From Anaerolineae bacterium (lineage in GTDB: Bacteria > Chloroflexota > Anaerolineae > Anaerolineales > DRMV01): a DNA stretch of 35,550 bases. Numbering within the stretch: the stretch's first letter is position 1; every line of letters starts with the position of its first letter. The notes under the pieces were generated by a model. The model did not search any database, was not told where the DNA came from, and saw nothing but the letters and a program-made list of their open reading frames with translations. This document shows positions 23,944 through 33,026 of this stretch, in pieces. The translations under genes were made by a program, and so were the position numbers. The stretch spans positions 1 through 35,550 of the forward strand of contig DUEP01000058.1 of assembly GCA_011176535.1 (NCBI GenBank). The letters are read 5' to 3'.

Positions 23944-25863
23944 ATGGTCTCCTGGCTTCTTTCCACTTTCCAGGCGCTGACGCCCATCCTCACGGCGGGA
24001 ATCGGGATTCTGGCCCTCTCGCTGTGGTTTTACACCCTGGCCTTCAACCTGCGCGATCGGGTGGCGCTGTCCTTTTCCCTGATTTTGGCCGCCTTGGTGC
24101 TGGTTTACGGCGGTGAGTCGCTGGGCGCGGTCGCTCCGCCTCAGGAGGCCGTCCCGGCGTTGCTGCTCAGTCTGTTGGGGGTGACTTTCCTGCCGCCGGC
24201 CTACCTGCATTTTTCGGATGCGTTGCTGGCCACCACAGGGCGTCCCTCGCGGGGGCGAAGACGCCTGTTGGTGCGTTTGTACTATGGTCTGGCGCTGGTG
24301 GGGGTGGCCGCCCTGGCCGCGGGTAAGGTGGTGCGTCTGGAATGGTCCCCCGACCCAGTGCCTCACCTGCCCGGCGCGGAGGGGGCCTGGGCGTTCGGGC
24401 TGTTCTACACCGTGGGCGTAGGTTGGGCCCTGGTGAACATCTGGCGGGCCTATCGCCGCACGGTGATGCTCACCAGCCGTCGGAGGTTGTTGTTCATCTT
24501 CTTCGGGGCGCTGGCGCCCGCCGTGGGCTCCTTCCCCCTGCTTACCCTGGGGGTGGATTGGGCGGCGCACCATCCGTTGTTCTTTTGGTGGCTGGCCACT
24601 GGTACGAACATCCTCATCAGCGCGTTGCTGGTTCTTTGGGCTTATGAAGTCGCCTTCTTCGGCACTTCCTGGCCCGACCGGGTGGTGAGGCTGCGTCTGT
24701 TGCGCTGGTTGCTCCGGGGGCCGGTCACCGTGGCCACCGTGTTGACCCTGACGACTTTGGTGCGCCGTTGGGGCGCCCGCCACGGGCAGGCGTATTCGGC
24801 CTTAGTGCCGGCGACCATGGTGCTTTCGTTCCTCTTTTTGGAGCATTTCATCGGCGTGCTGTTGCCCTACCTGGAAGACGCCATCCTCGCTTTAGAGGGC
24901 GGGGAGACGCTGCGCTTGTTGCGCGGGGTGGAAAACCGTATCTTCACCCGGAACGATTTGCGCCAGTTCCTGGAGGCCGTGTTGGCGGCCATCTGCGATC
25001 TCTTTCAGGTGGAGCAGGCCTTCATTGCGGCCACCACCGAAGGGGGGCGCCTGGAGTTGTTGAGCGAAGTAGGGGGCATGGTGGTGGCCTTGCCCGAACA
25101 GCCTTTGCAGGCTGAGCGCCTCGAGCAACGCGGTCGGATGGCTTTTTGGCGTTGGGATGGCTTCGTCTTGGTCCCCTTGCGGGCAGAGGATGGCACGGTG
25201 TTGGGGGTGCTGGGTTTCGCCGCCCCGGCGGCGATTCCCTGGGACGAAGAACAACATCAGGCCCTGGAGACCTTGGTGGAAAGGGCGACCATGGCGCTGG
25301 AGGATCAGCGTCTGCATCGCCAGTTGGCGGCGGCGCTGCAGGCTTTTCGGCAGCGCACGGACCTCATCCCCCGGCTGCGGGCGGCGGCCCGCTTTGACCA
25401 GCGCCAGGTGTTCACCCCGGTCGAGGCCTTGCCTCCCTCGGCCGAGTTGGCGCAGTGGGTCAAAGGGGCGTTGGCCCATTACTGGGGCGGCCCCAAACTG
25501 ACCGAGAACCCGTTGCTGCGCTGGGAGGTGGTGCGTCGCGCGGCCGAGGAACATAACGGCAATTTGATTCAGGGCCTGCGGGCCGTGCTTCGTCAGGCGG
25601 TGGATCAGTTGCGTCCGGAGGGAGAACGCAAGTTCACCACCGAGTGGTTGCTGTACAATATCCTTGACCTGCGTTTTCTGCAGGGGCGCAAGGCGCGGGA
25701 GGTGGCCAGCCGGCTGGCCCTCTCAGAGGCGGATTTGTATCGCAAGCAACGGGTAGCCTTGCAGGAGTTGGCCAAGGTGTTGTTGCACATGGAGCGTCGG
25801 GCCCGCGAGGAGTCCCCGTCTGGTTCCCCCCACCCCACGGAGGAAGAGCATCGTGGCGCGTAA
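23944..25863 (+). CDS. Multi-TM protein with GAF domain and C-terminal DNA-binding-like region
   Basis: A 639-aa protein. Residues 1-320 hold about eight hydrophobic segments, resembling the membrane N-terminus of 7TM-type sensor kinases. Residues of about 340-470 look like a GAF sensor domain (RQFLEAVLAAICDLFQVEQAFIA, VLGVLGFAAP, HQALETLVERATMALED). The C-terminal 130 residues are soluble and helical, ending in a possible helix-turn-helix (GRKAREVASRLALSEADLYRKQRVAL). No histidine-kinase H-box, ATPase, GGDEF or PP2C motif is visible, so it is not a classical kinase or cyclase. Inference: a membrane-bound regulator. It overlaps the start of the ftsK-like gene by 11 bases, suggesting coupled expression. 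The family is not recognised beyond the domains. Confidence 0.75.
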   Translation: MVSWLLSTFQALTPILTAGIGILALSLWFYTLAFNLRDRVALSFSLILAALVLVYGGESLGAVAPPQEAVPALLLSLLGVTFLPPAYLHFSDALLATTGRPSRGRRRLLVRLYYGLALVGVAALAAGKVVRLEWSPDPVPHLPGAEGAWAFGLFYTVGVGWALVNIWRAYRRTVMLTSRRRLLFIFFGALAPAVGSFPLLTLGVDWAAHHPLFFWWLATGTNILISALLVLWAYEVAFFGTSWPDRVVRLRLLRWLLRGPVTVATVLTLTTLVRRWGARHGQAYSALVPATMVLSFLFLEHFIGVLLPYLEDAILALEGGETLRLLRGVENRIFTRNDLRQFLEAVLAAICDLFQVEQAFIAATTEGGRLELLSEVGGMVVALPEQPLQAERLEQRGRMAFWRWDGFVLVPLRAEDGTVLGVLGFAAPAAIPWDEEQHQALETLVERATMALEDQRLHRQLAAALQAFRQRTDLIPRLRAAARFDQRQVFTPVEALPPSAELAQWVKGALAHYWGGPKLTENPLLRWEVVRRAAEEHNGNLIQGLRAVLRQAVDQLRPEGERKFTTEWLLYNILDLRFLQGRKAREVASRLALSEADLYRKQRVALQELAKVLLHMERRAREESPSGSPHPTEEEHRGA

Positions 25864-28057
25864 GCCCTCTGTGACCGAACCGACCGCCGAAGCCCCAGAA
25901 GAGGCGCCGGGCGCTGAGCGATGGGTGGACTGGTGGCTCAACGCCCAAACCGTGGCGTGGAATGCGTTGGGGTTGGCCGCCCTGGTGTGGGCGCTGGTGA
26001 CCTTGCTGGGCCTGCTCAACCTCACCCAGGGAAGTCTGGTGGTGCCCTGGGTGGTGGCCTTGCGTCGCCTGTTTGGCTGGGGGGCCTTTTTGGCCGTGCT
26101 GGCCCTGGGCGTGTTGGGGTTGACCTGGCTCTACCGCGCCACTGGGCGATCCCTGATCTGGCGCTGGGGGCGGGTGTTGGCTCTGGAACTGGCCGCCTTG
26201 GCCTTTTGCGGCCTGCTTTCCCTCCTGGGGGGGCACAGCCCCCTCCGGGCCGACCAGGGGCTGGATGGTGGCATGGTGGGCTGGGGTTTGGTGGAAGGGC
26301 TGGATTTGACCCTCACCCGAGGAGGGACCTGGCTGGTGTTGGCGGGGACCTGGCTTTGGGGGGTGTACCACGGGTTGGGACTGGAAAAGATTACCGGGCG
26401 TTTCCTGCGGCGGTGGAGCCTGGAGGAGACTCAGGTGGAGGTGCCCCCGGCTACGCCCATCAGTGTGGAAGGCGAGCCTATCTCGTCGCCCGCACCTACC
26501 CCGCGGTACCGAAAACCCGCCCCGCGACCCTCGGTGCCTTTGCGCGTCCCCGAAGTGAGCGAAGAGCGCGTCGCCCGTCCACGGGACGAACGCCTGCCCC
26601 CGTTGGACCTCCTGCTGGAAGAGCGGGCGCATCGCGTGGACGAGCACTACATCAATCAGGCAGCGGGGATCATCGAGAAAACCCTGGCCGACTTTGGCAT
26701 CCCGGCGCGGGTGGTCAATGTGCGGGTGGGGCCGACCGTCACCCAGTTTGCCGTGGAGCCGGGGTACCTGGAGCGTGAGGGGTCAGACGGCGAGGTGCAG
26801 CGGCAGAAAGTGCGGGTGGCGCAGATTTCGGCCCTGCGGCGCGATCTGGCCCTGGCGTTGGCCGCGGAGCGCTTGCGTATTCAGGCGCCTGTGCCCGGTC
26901 GGCCCTATGTGGGCATGGAAGTGCCCAACCCCAAGGCCGCAGCGGTGCGCCTGCGTCCCCTGTTGGAAAGCGAAGCCTTTCATCGTATCGGCTCCCCCCT
27001 GGCCGTTGCGCTGGGCCGCGATGTCTCCGGCCGACCGGTGGTGGCCGACCTGGCCAAGATGCCCCACCTGTTGATTGCTGGGACGACGGGTTCGGGTAAA
27101 TCCGTCTGTATCTCGGCCATCACCACTTGCCTGGTGATGAACAACACCCCCCAGGATTTGCGCCTGGTGATGATCGACCCCAAGATGGTCGAACTGGTAC
27201 GTTTCAACGGCCTGCCGCACCTGTTGGGCAAGGTGGAAACCGATATGGAACGCATCCTGGGCGCGTTGCGCTGGGTGGGAGCCGAGATGGAACGGCGCTA
27301 CAAACGGCTGGAAAGGGCCCGCGCCCGGGATATCCTGGCCTACAACTTGAAAATGCGTCGCCGCAAACAAGAGCCTTTGCCCTTCCTCGTGGTGCTGATC
27401 GATGAGTTGGCCGATTTGATGATGTCCGCCCCCGATGAAACCGAGCATAGCCTGGTTCGCCTGGCTCAGATGGCCCGCGCCACAGGGATCCATTTGGTGG
27501 TGGCGACGCAACGGCCTTCGACCGATGTGGTCACCGGGTTGATCAAGGCCAATTTTCCGGCCCGGATTTCCTTCGCTGTGGCTTCCAGCGTGGACAGTCG
27601 GGTGATCCTGGACACCCCAGGCGCTGAACATCTGTTGGGCCGCGGCGACATGCTCTTCCAGCCGCCCGATGCGCCGGCGTCCATCCGCGCCCAGGGCGCG
27701 TTGGTGACCGACCGGGAGATCGAGCGGGTGATCGCCTTCTGGCGACAGACCTTCCCTGTGGAAAGCGCCTCCTCTCCCTGGGAGGATTTGCTGGCCCAGG
27801 AGAAAGTCTTGCAAGGGTACGACCCTCTGATTGCCGAGGCAGCGCGCATTGTCATGCGCACCCAGCGGGCCAGCACCACCATGTTGCAGCGTCGGTTGCG
27901 CATTGGCTATCCTCGGGCGGCGCGGCTGATGGAGGAATTGGAGGCGCTGGGCGTGGTGGGCCCCGCCGGAAATGGCCGCGAGCGCGAGGTGCTCCTGGGA
28001 CCCGATGACGATTTCGTGCCGCCCGGCCAGAACCCGGAGGGAGAAGGGGGAGTCTGA
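25853..28057 (+). CDS. ftsK: FtsK/SpoIIIE DNA translocase
   Basis: A membrane-anchored motor that pumps chromosomal DNA through the division septum. The product is 734 aa, starting at GTG 25853, inside the end of the previous gene. Four N-terminal transmembrane helices span about 35-185. A linker of Pro/Glu/Arg (about 195-255) is shorter than that of E. coli FtsK. The alpha/beta motor has Walker A GTTGSGKS at 410-417 and Walker B VVLIDELADL (Asp517-Glu518). The C-terminal gamma winged-helix domain (RASTTMLQRRLRIGYPRAARLME) reads polar chromosome sequences. All parts are present, so function is likely normal. The acidic end is unremarkable. Confidence 0.95.
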   Translation: MARKPSVTEPTAEAPEEAPGAERWVDWWLNAQTVAWNALGLAALVWALVTLLGLLNLTQGSLVVPWVVALRRLFGWGAFLAVLALGVLGLTWLYRATGRSLIWRWGRVLALELAALAFCGLLSLLGGHSPLRADQGLDGGMVGWGLVEGLDLTLTRGGTWLVLAGTWLWGVYHGLGLEKITGRFLRRWSLEETQVEVPPATPISVEGEPISSPAPTPRYRKPAPRPSVPLRVPEVSEERVARPRDERLPPLDLLLEERAHRVDEHYINQAAGIIEKTLADFGIPARVVNVRVGPTVTQFAVEPGYLEREGSDGEVQRQKVRVAQISALRRDLALALAAERLRIQAPVPGRPYVGMEVPNPKAAAVRLRPLLESEAFHRIGSPLAVALGRDVSGRPVVADLAKMPHLLIAGTTGSGKSVCISAITTCLVMNNTPQDLRLVMIDPKMVELVRFNGLPHLLGKVETDMERILGALRWVGAEMERRYKRLERARARDILAYNLKMRRRKQEPLPFLVVLIDELADLMMSAPDETEHSLVRLAQMARATGIHLVVATQRPSTDVVTGLIKANFPARISFAVASSVDSRVILDTPGAEHLLGRGDMLFQPPDAPASIRAQGALVTDREIERVIAFWRQTFPVESASSPWEDLLAQEKVLQGYDPLIAEAARIVMRTQRASTTMLQRRLRIGYPRAARLMEELEALGVVGPAGNGREREVLLGPDDDFVPPGQNPEGEGGV

Positions 28058-28136
28058 TCCAGGGCCGGGTGGCTGCGGAGCGCCGGGCAGGAAAGCATCC
28101 CAACGCCGACTTTGGCCCTTGCCCGCGTCCCGATGC

Positions 28137-28165
28137 TTGACACTCCCCTTTTCCTGGGTTAGCAT
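28137..28165 (+). promoter_or_regulatory. Promoter of the CDP-alcohol phosphatidyltransferase gene
   Basis: A perfect TTGACA (28137-28142), a 17-base spacer and TAGCAT (28160-28165, four of six consensus bases). The coding start is 28196. Confidence 0.65.
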
Positions 28166-28195
28166 ACATTTGATTTTGCCCGAAGGAGGTGCGTT

Positions 28196-28813
28196 GTGGC
28201 GTCGTCGTTGCAGGAGCCGGTCACTTTTACTGATCGGATGCGGGTGCGCTTCAAAGGTGTGTTGGACGCTTTTGGCGGTTTTTTCAATCGTCTGGGCATT
28301 CACCCGAACACGATGACCCTGTTGGGGCTGATCGGCAACACCCTGGCCGCGATTTGGCTGGCCCAGGGCCGGTTGCTGGAAGGCGGGCTGTTGGTGGTCT
28401 TCAGCGGGGCTTTTGACGCTCTGGATGGCACCATGGCGCGCTTGCGAGGGCATCCCACGCCCTGGGGCGCTTTCGTGGATTCGGTCACTGACCGGTACTC
28501 CGAGTTGGTCATCTTTTTCGGCCTGCTAATGTTTTACACTTCCCGGGGAGACCGCATGGGGGTATTCCTGGTTTATCTGGCGGCGGCCGGTTCGGTGCTG
28601 GTCTCTTATGTACGGGCCCGCGCCGCCTCCTTAGGATGGGAGGTCAAAGTGGGCTTGCTCACCCGCTTCGAGCGTTATCTGGTGCTGGCCCCCACATTGG
28701 TGTTGGGCATTCCCCTGGTGGGCGTGGGCATCGTGGCGGTTGGCGCCAACCTGACCGCCCTTCAGCGGATCTGGTGGACGCGCCGTCAGGCTTTGGCGGC
28801 AAAGGAGTGGTAA
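28196..28813 (+). CDS. CDP-alcohol phosphatidyltransferase (phospholipid synthase)
   Basis: An integral membrane enzyme that moves a phosphatidyl group from CDP-diacylglycerol to an alcohol. The product is 205 aa with about six hydrophobic segments. The catalytic signature D-x2-D-G-x2-A-R-x8-G-x3-D-x3-D is complete in DALDGTMARLRGHPTPWG followed by AFVDSVTDR. The acceptor (glycerol phosphate, inositol phosphate or other) cannot be told; related actinobacterial proteins use inositol phosphate. It starts at GTG 28196, five bases after a perfect ribosome site (aaggaggt). Its own promoter lies just upstream, and lgt follows without a gap. Confidence 0.9.
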   Translation: MASSLQEPVTFTDRMRVRFKGVLDAFGGFFNRLGIHPNTMTLLGLIGNTLAAIWLAQGRLLEGGLLVVFSGAFDALDGTMARLRGHPTPWGAFVDSVTDRYSELVIFFGLLMFYTSRGDRMGVFLVYLAAAGSVLVSYVRARAASLGWEVKVGLLTRFERYLVLAPTLVLGIPLVGVGIVAVGANLTALQRIWWTRRQALAAKEW

Positions 28814-29686
28814 ATGACCTTTCAAATTGGCCCTTTGACCATTCATCTTTACGGCGTGATCCTGATGTTGGGCGCGGTAGCAGCGGCTTATCTGGCCAGC
28901 CGCGAAGCCCAGCGGCGCGGGTTGCCCCCCGACTATGTGTGGGATGCGCTCACCTATGTGATCATCGGTGGCGTGATTGGCGCCCGCTTGTGGCATATCC
29001 TTACCCCGCCACCCTCCATGGTGGCCATGGGCATCACCACTCATTACTACCTCACCCACCCCTTAGAGGCCATCGCCGTGTGGAAGGGCGGTTTGGGCAT
29101 CCCCGGCGCCGTGATTGGCGGAGGGCTGGCGCTGTACCTGTATCTCAAAATCAAGCAACGCCATCTGCCGCCTTGGAAGCGCACTTCGTTTGCTCAATGG
29201 GCCGATGTGGCCGCGCCCGGTGTGGCCTTGGGCCAGGCCATCGGGCGCTGGGGCAACTATGTGAACCAGGAACTTTACGGCGCCCCGACCAACCTGCCCT
29301 GGAAACTGTACATTGATCCGCAATACCGACTGCAAGGCTATGAAAACATCGCCTATTACCATCCGCTGTTCCTTTATGAGTCCATCTGGAATGTGCTCAA
29401 CATGGGCCTGCTGTTGTGGGTGGCGCGGCGATACGAGAAGCGCCTGCGCCAGGGGGATGTCTTCTTGCTTTACCTGATGGTGTATGCCGTGGGACGCTTT
29501 TTCCTGGAATACCTGCGCCTGGACGCTTCGCGCATCGGCACCATCAACGCTAACCAGACCCTGATGGCCCTGGTGGGGCTGGGTGCGGCAGCCCTTTTCC
29601 TGGCGCGGCATAGCCGCTGGTGGCCCAGGCCGGCCCAGGAGGCTCCCCAACCGAAAGGGAAACGTCGTCGGCGGAGGAAGAAGTAG
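28814..29686 (+). CDS. lgt: Prolipoprotein diacylglyceryl transferase
   Basis: The first enzyme of lipoprotein maturation, adding diacylglycerol to the lipobox cysteine. The product is 290 aa with seven predicted transmembrane segments. It carries the Lgt signature GRWGNYVNQELYG (G-R-x-G-N-x-x-N-x-E), the N-terminal IHLYGVILMLG with the conserved Tyr-Gly pair, the GGLGIPGAVIGG loop, and HPLFLYES near 190. The C-terminus is a basic tail (KGKRRRRRKK). The ATG begins right after the previous stop codon, so translation may be coupled to the phospholipid synthase gene. Phosphatidylglycerol, the Lgt substrate, is a product of this lipid family, which makes the pairing sensible if the upstream enzyme acts on glycerol phosphate. 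Confidence 0.96.
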   Translation: MTFQIGPLTIHLYGVILMLGAVAAAYLASREAQRRGLPPDYVWDALTYVIIGGVIGARLWHILTPPPSMVAMGITTHYYLTHPLEAIAVWKGGLGIPGAVIGGGLALYLYLKIKQRHLPPWKRTSFAQWADVAAPGVALGQAIGRWGNYVNQELYGAPTNLPWKLYIDPQYRLQGYENIAYYHPLFLYESIWNVLNMGLLLWVARRYEKRLRQGDVFLLYLMVYAVGRFFLEYLRLDASRIGTINANQTLMALVGLGAAALFLARHSRWWPRPAQEAPQPKGKRRRRRKK

Positions 29687-29706
29687 GCCAAAGAGAGGTC
29701 GCTTTG

Positions 29707-30627
29707 ATGCTGGAGGCCCTGACTTTGGGGAAACAGTTTGATGGCTTTTGGGCTGTGCAGGAGGTCACGCTGCAGGTTCGGCCAGGGGAGATTGTGGTGT
29801 TGCTGGGGCCTAACGGGGCCGGGAAGACCACCACCATGCGTATGTTGGCGGCCATCCTGCGGCCGTCCAGGGGGCGCGCCTGGGTGGCCGGCTACGATGT
29901 GGTGGAAACGCCGGAGGCCGTGCGCGCCCGGGTGGGGTTCCTCACCGAGCACCACGGGCTGTATGGCCGCATGACAGGGGAAGAGTACCTGCGCTTCTTC
30001 GGTCGGTTGTACGGCCTGGAGGCGGGCCCGTTGCAGCGTGGAGTGGAATACTGGCTGCGTTACTTTGGATTGTGGGAGGCCCGCCAGCGTCGGATTGCGG
30101 GGTATTCCAAGGGCATGCGCCAGAAACTGGCCCTGGCGCGGGCGTTGTTGCACGAGCCTCAGGTGTTGTTGCTCGATGAACCCACCTCGGCCATGGATCC
30201 GGAAAGCGCCGCGCGGGTGCGAGAGGCCATCTTGCGTTTGCGCTCGGAAAAGCGTACGCTGTTGGTCAGCACGCATCATCTGGCCGAGGCGGAAATGTTG
30301 GCCGACCGGATTGCCATTTTGCGGGCAGGACGCCTGGCCGATGTGGGCACCCTGGACGAATTGCGCGAGCGTTGGCTGGGGCCGCCGGTGTTCGAAGTGG
30401 AGGTGGGCCGACCGTTCCAGGGAGAGGTGCGGCTTCCCCCGGAAGCCGCGTTGGTGCAGGTGAAGGAACGACGCCTTTGGTATCGCACGGCGGCCTGGCA
30501 ACGGGTGAACCCGGCCGTGGTGCAGGCTTTGGTGGCCCAGGGGTATCCTGTGCTGCGCCTGGAGGAAAAGCCGCGCACTTTGGAGCAGGTGTATCTGGCG
30601 GTGATGCAGGCCGCGACCCAAGGATGA
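29707..30627 (+). CDS. ABC transporter ATP-binding protein (exporter type)
   Basis: A 306-aa ATPase. Walker A GPNGAGKTT at 34-42; signature motif YSKGM at 133-137 (a common variant of LSGGQ in ABC-2 exporters); Walker B VLLLDEP at 153-159; the D-loop SAMDP; and the switch His in STHHLAEAE near 190. About 90 residues follow the core, containing a predicted beta-rich accessory region. The ATG at 29707 has a weak ribosome site (gagagg). The frame is open further upstream but there it overlaps lgt. Its stop overlaps the permease start as ATGA, so the two form one transporter. The cargo is unknown; the permease is of the ABC-2/NatB-like type. Confidence 0.92.
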   Translation: MLEALTLGKQFDGFWAVQEVTLQVRPGEIVVLLGPNGAGKTTTMRMLAAILRPSRGRAWVAGYDVVETPEAVRARVGFLTEHHGLYGRMTGEEYLRFFGRLYGLEAGPLQRGVEYWLRYFGLWEARQRRIAGYSKGMRQKLALARALLHEPQVLLLDEPTSAMDPESAARVREAILRLRSEKRTLLVSTHHLAEAEMLADRIAILRAGRLADVGTLDELRERWLGPPVFEVEVGRPFQGEVRLPPEAALVQVKERRLWYRTAAWQRVNPAVVQALVAQGYPVLRLEEKPRTLEQVYLAVMQAATQG

Positions 30628-32120
30628 AGAAGCCTATGTGGTTTGAACGAGCGAGGGATCGGGTGCGCCAGTTGGCCCTCTGGTACCGACCGGTGGGTGT
30701 GCTCTGGCAGCGGGAACTTCAGGATCAGTTGCGTGACTGGCGCATTCTGGCGCCGGTCTTCGTCCTGACTTTGCTCTTCCCGGCCATCGCCAACTTCACC
30801 GCCAAGCGGATGGTGGCCTTTACCGAGCACTATGGCGCTAAAGTGGTGGCTGAGAGCCTGTTCCCGTTTCTGATGTTGGCGGTGGCCTTTTTCCCCATTT
30901 CGATTTCTCTGGTGGTGGCCCTGGAGAGTTTCGCCGGGGAGCGCGAACGGGGCAGCATTGAGCCTCTCCTGGCGGCGCCTATCAGCGACGGGCAACTGTA
31001 TTGGGGAAAACTCCTGGCGGTGCTTACTCTACCCTTGGCGGCGCTCTACACCGGCGTGTTCTTCTATGTACTGGTGATGGGCCTGCGGGTGGGATGGTGG
31101 CCTTCGACCCGCACCTGGGTCAGCGTGCTGGGCCTGAGCACCCTGCGAGCGCTGGCCATGGTGAGCAGCGCGGTGGTGATTTCCAGCCAGGCCACTTCGG
31201 TGCGGGGGGCTAATCTGCTGGCCTCGGCCATTATCATCCCCATGGCCTTCCTGTTGCAGGCCGAGGGGTACTTCATGTTTTGGCGGCACTACGATATGCT
31301 GATCTGGATCGCGCTGGGCCTGGCTGTGGTGACCTTGATCCTCACCCGATTGGGTCTGGCCCACTTCAACCGCGAGGGCCTGTTGGGCCGGGAACTCGAT
31401 GTGTTCAACCTGGGCTGGATGAGGACGGTGCTGTTCGACGCCTTTCGGGGAGAGGCCCGTTCCTGGCATGAATGGGTGGTGGGTGCGTGGCGTCAGGCCT
31501 GGGGAGAACAGAAGGTGGCCCTGGGGCTGGTGGCGGCCCTCATGGCCTCCAGCGTGGCCATGGGCTATCATGTGGGCACTTTGTGGGTGCCGTCCCTGGT
31601 CAGGCAACACAGCGACGAAGTCGCCCAGGGCATTTTGGGTATTCTGGGCCCTTTGACCAACCCGGGCGGCGAGGGCTTTCCATGGCTTAACGGTTGGGCC
31701 ATGCTCTCGCTTTTTGCCTATAACCTGCGGAGTTTGGGCCTGGCTTTTCTTGGCAGTTTGTTCACCCTGGGGGCCGTGGGGCTGTTGCTTCCGGTGTTGA
31801 CCATGGGTGTGGTGGGCTTTGGGATGTATCTGGTACCGGCGGTGGGGCTGGCTTCACCCTGGCAATACTGGTGGCAGATGGTGCTCCCTCACGGCGTGGC
31901 CGAACTCCCGGCCATTCTGATTTTTGGCACCACCATGCTACGCATGGGAGCCCGCTGGATCGCTCCGGCCCAAGGGGCTTCGTTGGGTCAGGCCTGGTTG
32001 ACGGCCCTTGGCGAGGCGGCGCGGGTCCTCGTCGCGGTGGTCATCCCGTTGTTCGCGCTGGCAGCCTTCCTGGAAGCCTTTGTTACCCCTTGGATGGTGG
32101 TGCATCCCTGGATGCCCTGA
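30624..32120 (+). CDS. ABC-2 permease fused to a SpoIIM-like domain
   Basis: A 498-aa membrane protein and partner of the preceding ATPase. Residues 1-240 look like a NatB/ABC-2 permease: an N-terminal cytoplasmic amphipathic part (LWQRELQDQLRDWRIL), a first helix (VFVLTLLFPAIANF), and the cytoplasmic box ERERGSIEPLLAAPIS typical of these permeases. From about 300 to 490 the sequence matches the SpoIIM/DUF95 fold: YNLRSLGLAFLGSLFTLG, GMYLVPAVGLA, and the hallmark LPHGVAELPAILIFG. SpoIIM-like proteins are often encoded beside ABC and integral-membrane genes; here they are one chain. About a dozen transmembrane helices are expected. The stop is followed by 83 bases to the next gene with only a weak hairpin. 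Confidence 0.85.
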   Translation: MKKPMWFERARDRVRQLALWYRPVGVLWQRELQDQLRDWRILAPVFVLTLLFPAIANFTAKRMVAFTEHYGAKVVAESLFPFLMLAVAFFPISISLVVALESFAGERERGSIEPLLAAPISDGQLYWGKLLAVLTLPLAALYTGVFFYVLVMGLRVGWWPSTRTWVSVLGLSTLRALAMVSSAVVISSQATSVRGANLLASAIIIPMAFLLQAEGYFMFWRHYDMLIWIALGLAVVTLILTRLGLAHFNREGLLGRELDVFNLGWMRTVLFDAFRGEARSWHEWVVGAWRQAWGEQKVALGLVAALMASSVAMGYHVGTLWVPSLVRQHSDEVAQGILGILGPLTNPGGEGFPWLNGWAMLSLFAYNLRSLGLAFLGSLFTLGAVGLLLPVLTMGVVGFGMYLVPAVGLASPWQYWWQMVLPHGVAELPAILIFGTTMLRMGARWIAPAQGASLGQAWLTALGEAARVLVAVVIPLFALAAFLEAFVTPWMVVHPWMP

Positions 32121-32203
32121 AGCCGCATAGGTACCGTGGGAGAACTCCCAGGCGAGGCAGCCCATGAACGGGGGCACAGAAAGAAAGGAGGAAGTCGGTA
32201 GTC

Positions 32204-32953
32204 ATGCGTTGGGTTGTCCTGGGAACGGCTTCGGCCGTGCCCAAAGATGGGCTGGCCAATACCCATTTCGCTTTTGAGGATGGGGAGCGTCTTGTGTTGG
32301 TAGACGCCCCTGAAGGGGTGAGTTTGTTTTTGCAACGGGCAGGCTTGTCCCCCCAGGCCATCACGGATATTGTGCTGACGCATTTTCACCCGGACCATGT
32401 GAGCGGACTGGTGCCTTTGTTGATGGGACTGTGGCTGCAGGGCCGCCAGGCACCGCTACATCTTTACGGCCTGGAATACACCCTGAGTCGCGTGGAAACC
32501 CTGATGGATTTGTTCACCTGGAAGAACTGGCCGGATTTTTACCCATTGATCCTACACCGTATTCCCGAAGAAGAATACGCGTCGGTGCTGGAGACGCCCC
32601 ACTCGCGCTGGGTGGCCTCCCCGGGGCGACATGTGATCCCGGTCATGGGCCTGCGGGTGGAGATGCCGTCCACAGGGCAGATTCTGGTGTATTCGGCCGA
32701 TACCGAGCCTTGTGCGGCCATCGAGCGTCTGGCCCAGAACGCCAGCGTGCTGTTTCACGAAGCCACCGGGGATTTTGCCGGCCACACTTCGCCCGAGCAG
32801 GCCGCCGCATTGGCCGTTCGCGCTGGGGTCGAGCGGCTTTGCCTGGTCCATCTGTGCCCGGCCACCGCCCAGCAGGCCCTGGCCGCGGCGAGCAAGGTGT
32901 TCCCCGGTGCCGTGGAAATTCCCCGACCGTTTCAGGCGTTTCATTTTGCCTGA
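32204..32953 (+). CDS. Metallo-beta-lactamase-fold hydrolase (RNase Z-like)
   Basis: A 249-aa protein of the RNase Z/ElaC-like branch. The metal motif THFHPDH is at 59-65 (His60, His62, Asp64, His65). Later ligands are the Asp in VYSADTEP, the His in FHEATGDF and GHTSPEQA, and HLCPAT near the end. The N-terminus (VVLGTASAVP) is the typical start. It lacks the long flexible arm of true RNase Z, so tRNA 3'-end cleavage is uncertain; phosphodiesterase or other hydrolase activity is equally possible. The ATG at 32204 is preceded by a ribosome site (aaaggagg). A bidirectional terminator follows. Confidence 0.88.
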   Translation: MRWVVLGTASAVPKDGLANTHFAFEDGERLVLVDAPEGVSLFLQRAGLSPQAITDIVLTHFHPDHVSGLVPLLMGLWLQGRQAPLHLYGLEYTLSRVETLMDLFTWKNWPDFYPLILHRIPEEEYASVLETPHSRWVASPGRHVIPVMGLRVEMPSTGQILVYSADTEPCAAIERLAQNASVLFHEATGDFAGHTSPEQAAALAVRAGVERLCLVHLCPATAQQALAAASKVFPGAVEIPRPFQAFHFA

Positions 32954-32967
32954 GGCATCCAGGGCGC

Positions 32968-32994
32968 AAAAAGCCGCCATCCGGCGGCTTTTTT
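32968..32994. terminator. Bidirectional intrinsic terminator
   Basis: The hairpin AAGCCGCC (32971-32978) / GGCGGCTT (32983-32990), four-base loop, has A residues on the left (32968-32970) and a six-base T run on the right (32989-32994). It lies between the convergent hydrolase and HNH genes. Confidence 0.9.
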
Positions 32995-33026
32995 GTGTGA
33001 CTTCTCACAGAGTGAATGGAAAGCGG

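Noticed and set aside
22261-24783. A very long minus-strand open frame (840 codons)
   Set aside because: It lies opposite purine phosphorylase and three further genes with good family matches and ribosome sites. Its translation is rich in Gln, His, Arg and Gly with no motif. High GC commonly opens such antisense frames.
32136-32149. The small hairpin TGGGAG/CTCCCA after the ABC permease
   Set aside because: Short stem, two-base loop and no T tract, so not called a terminator.
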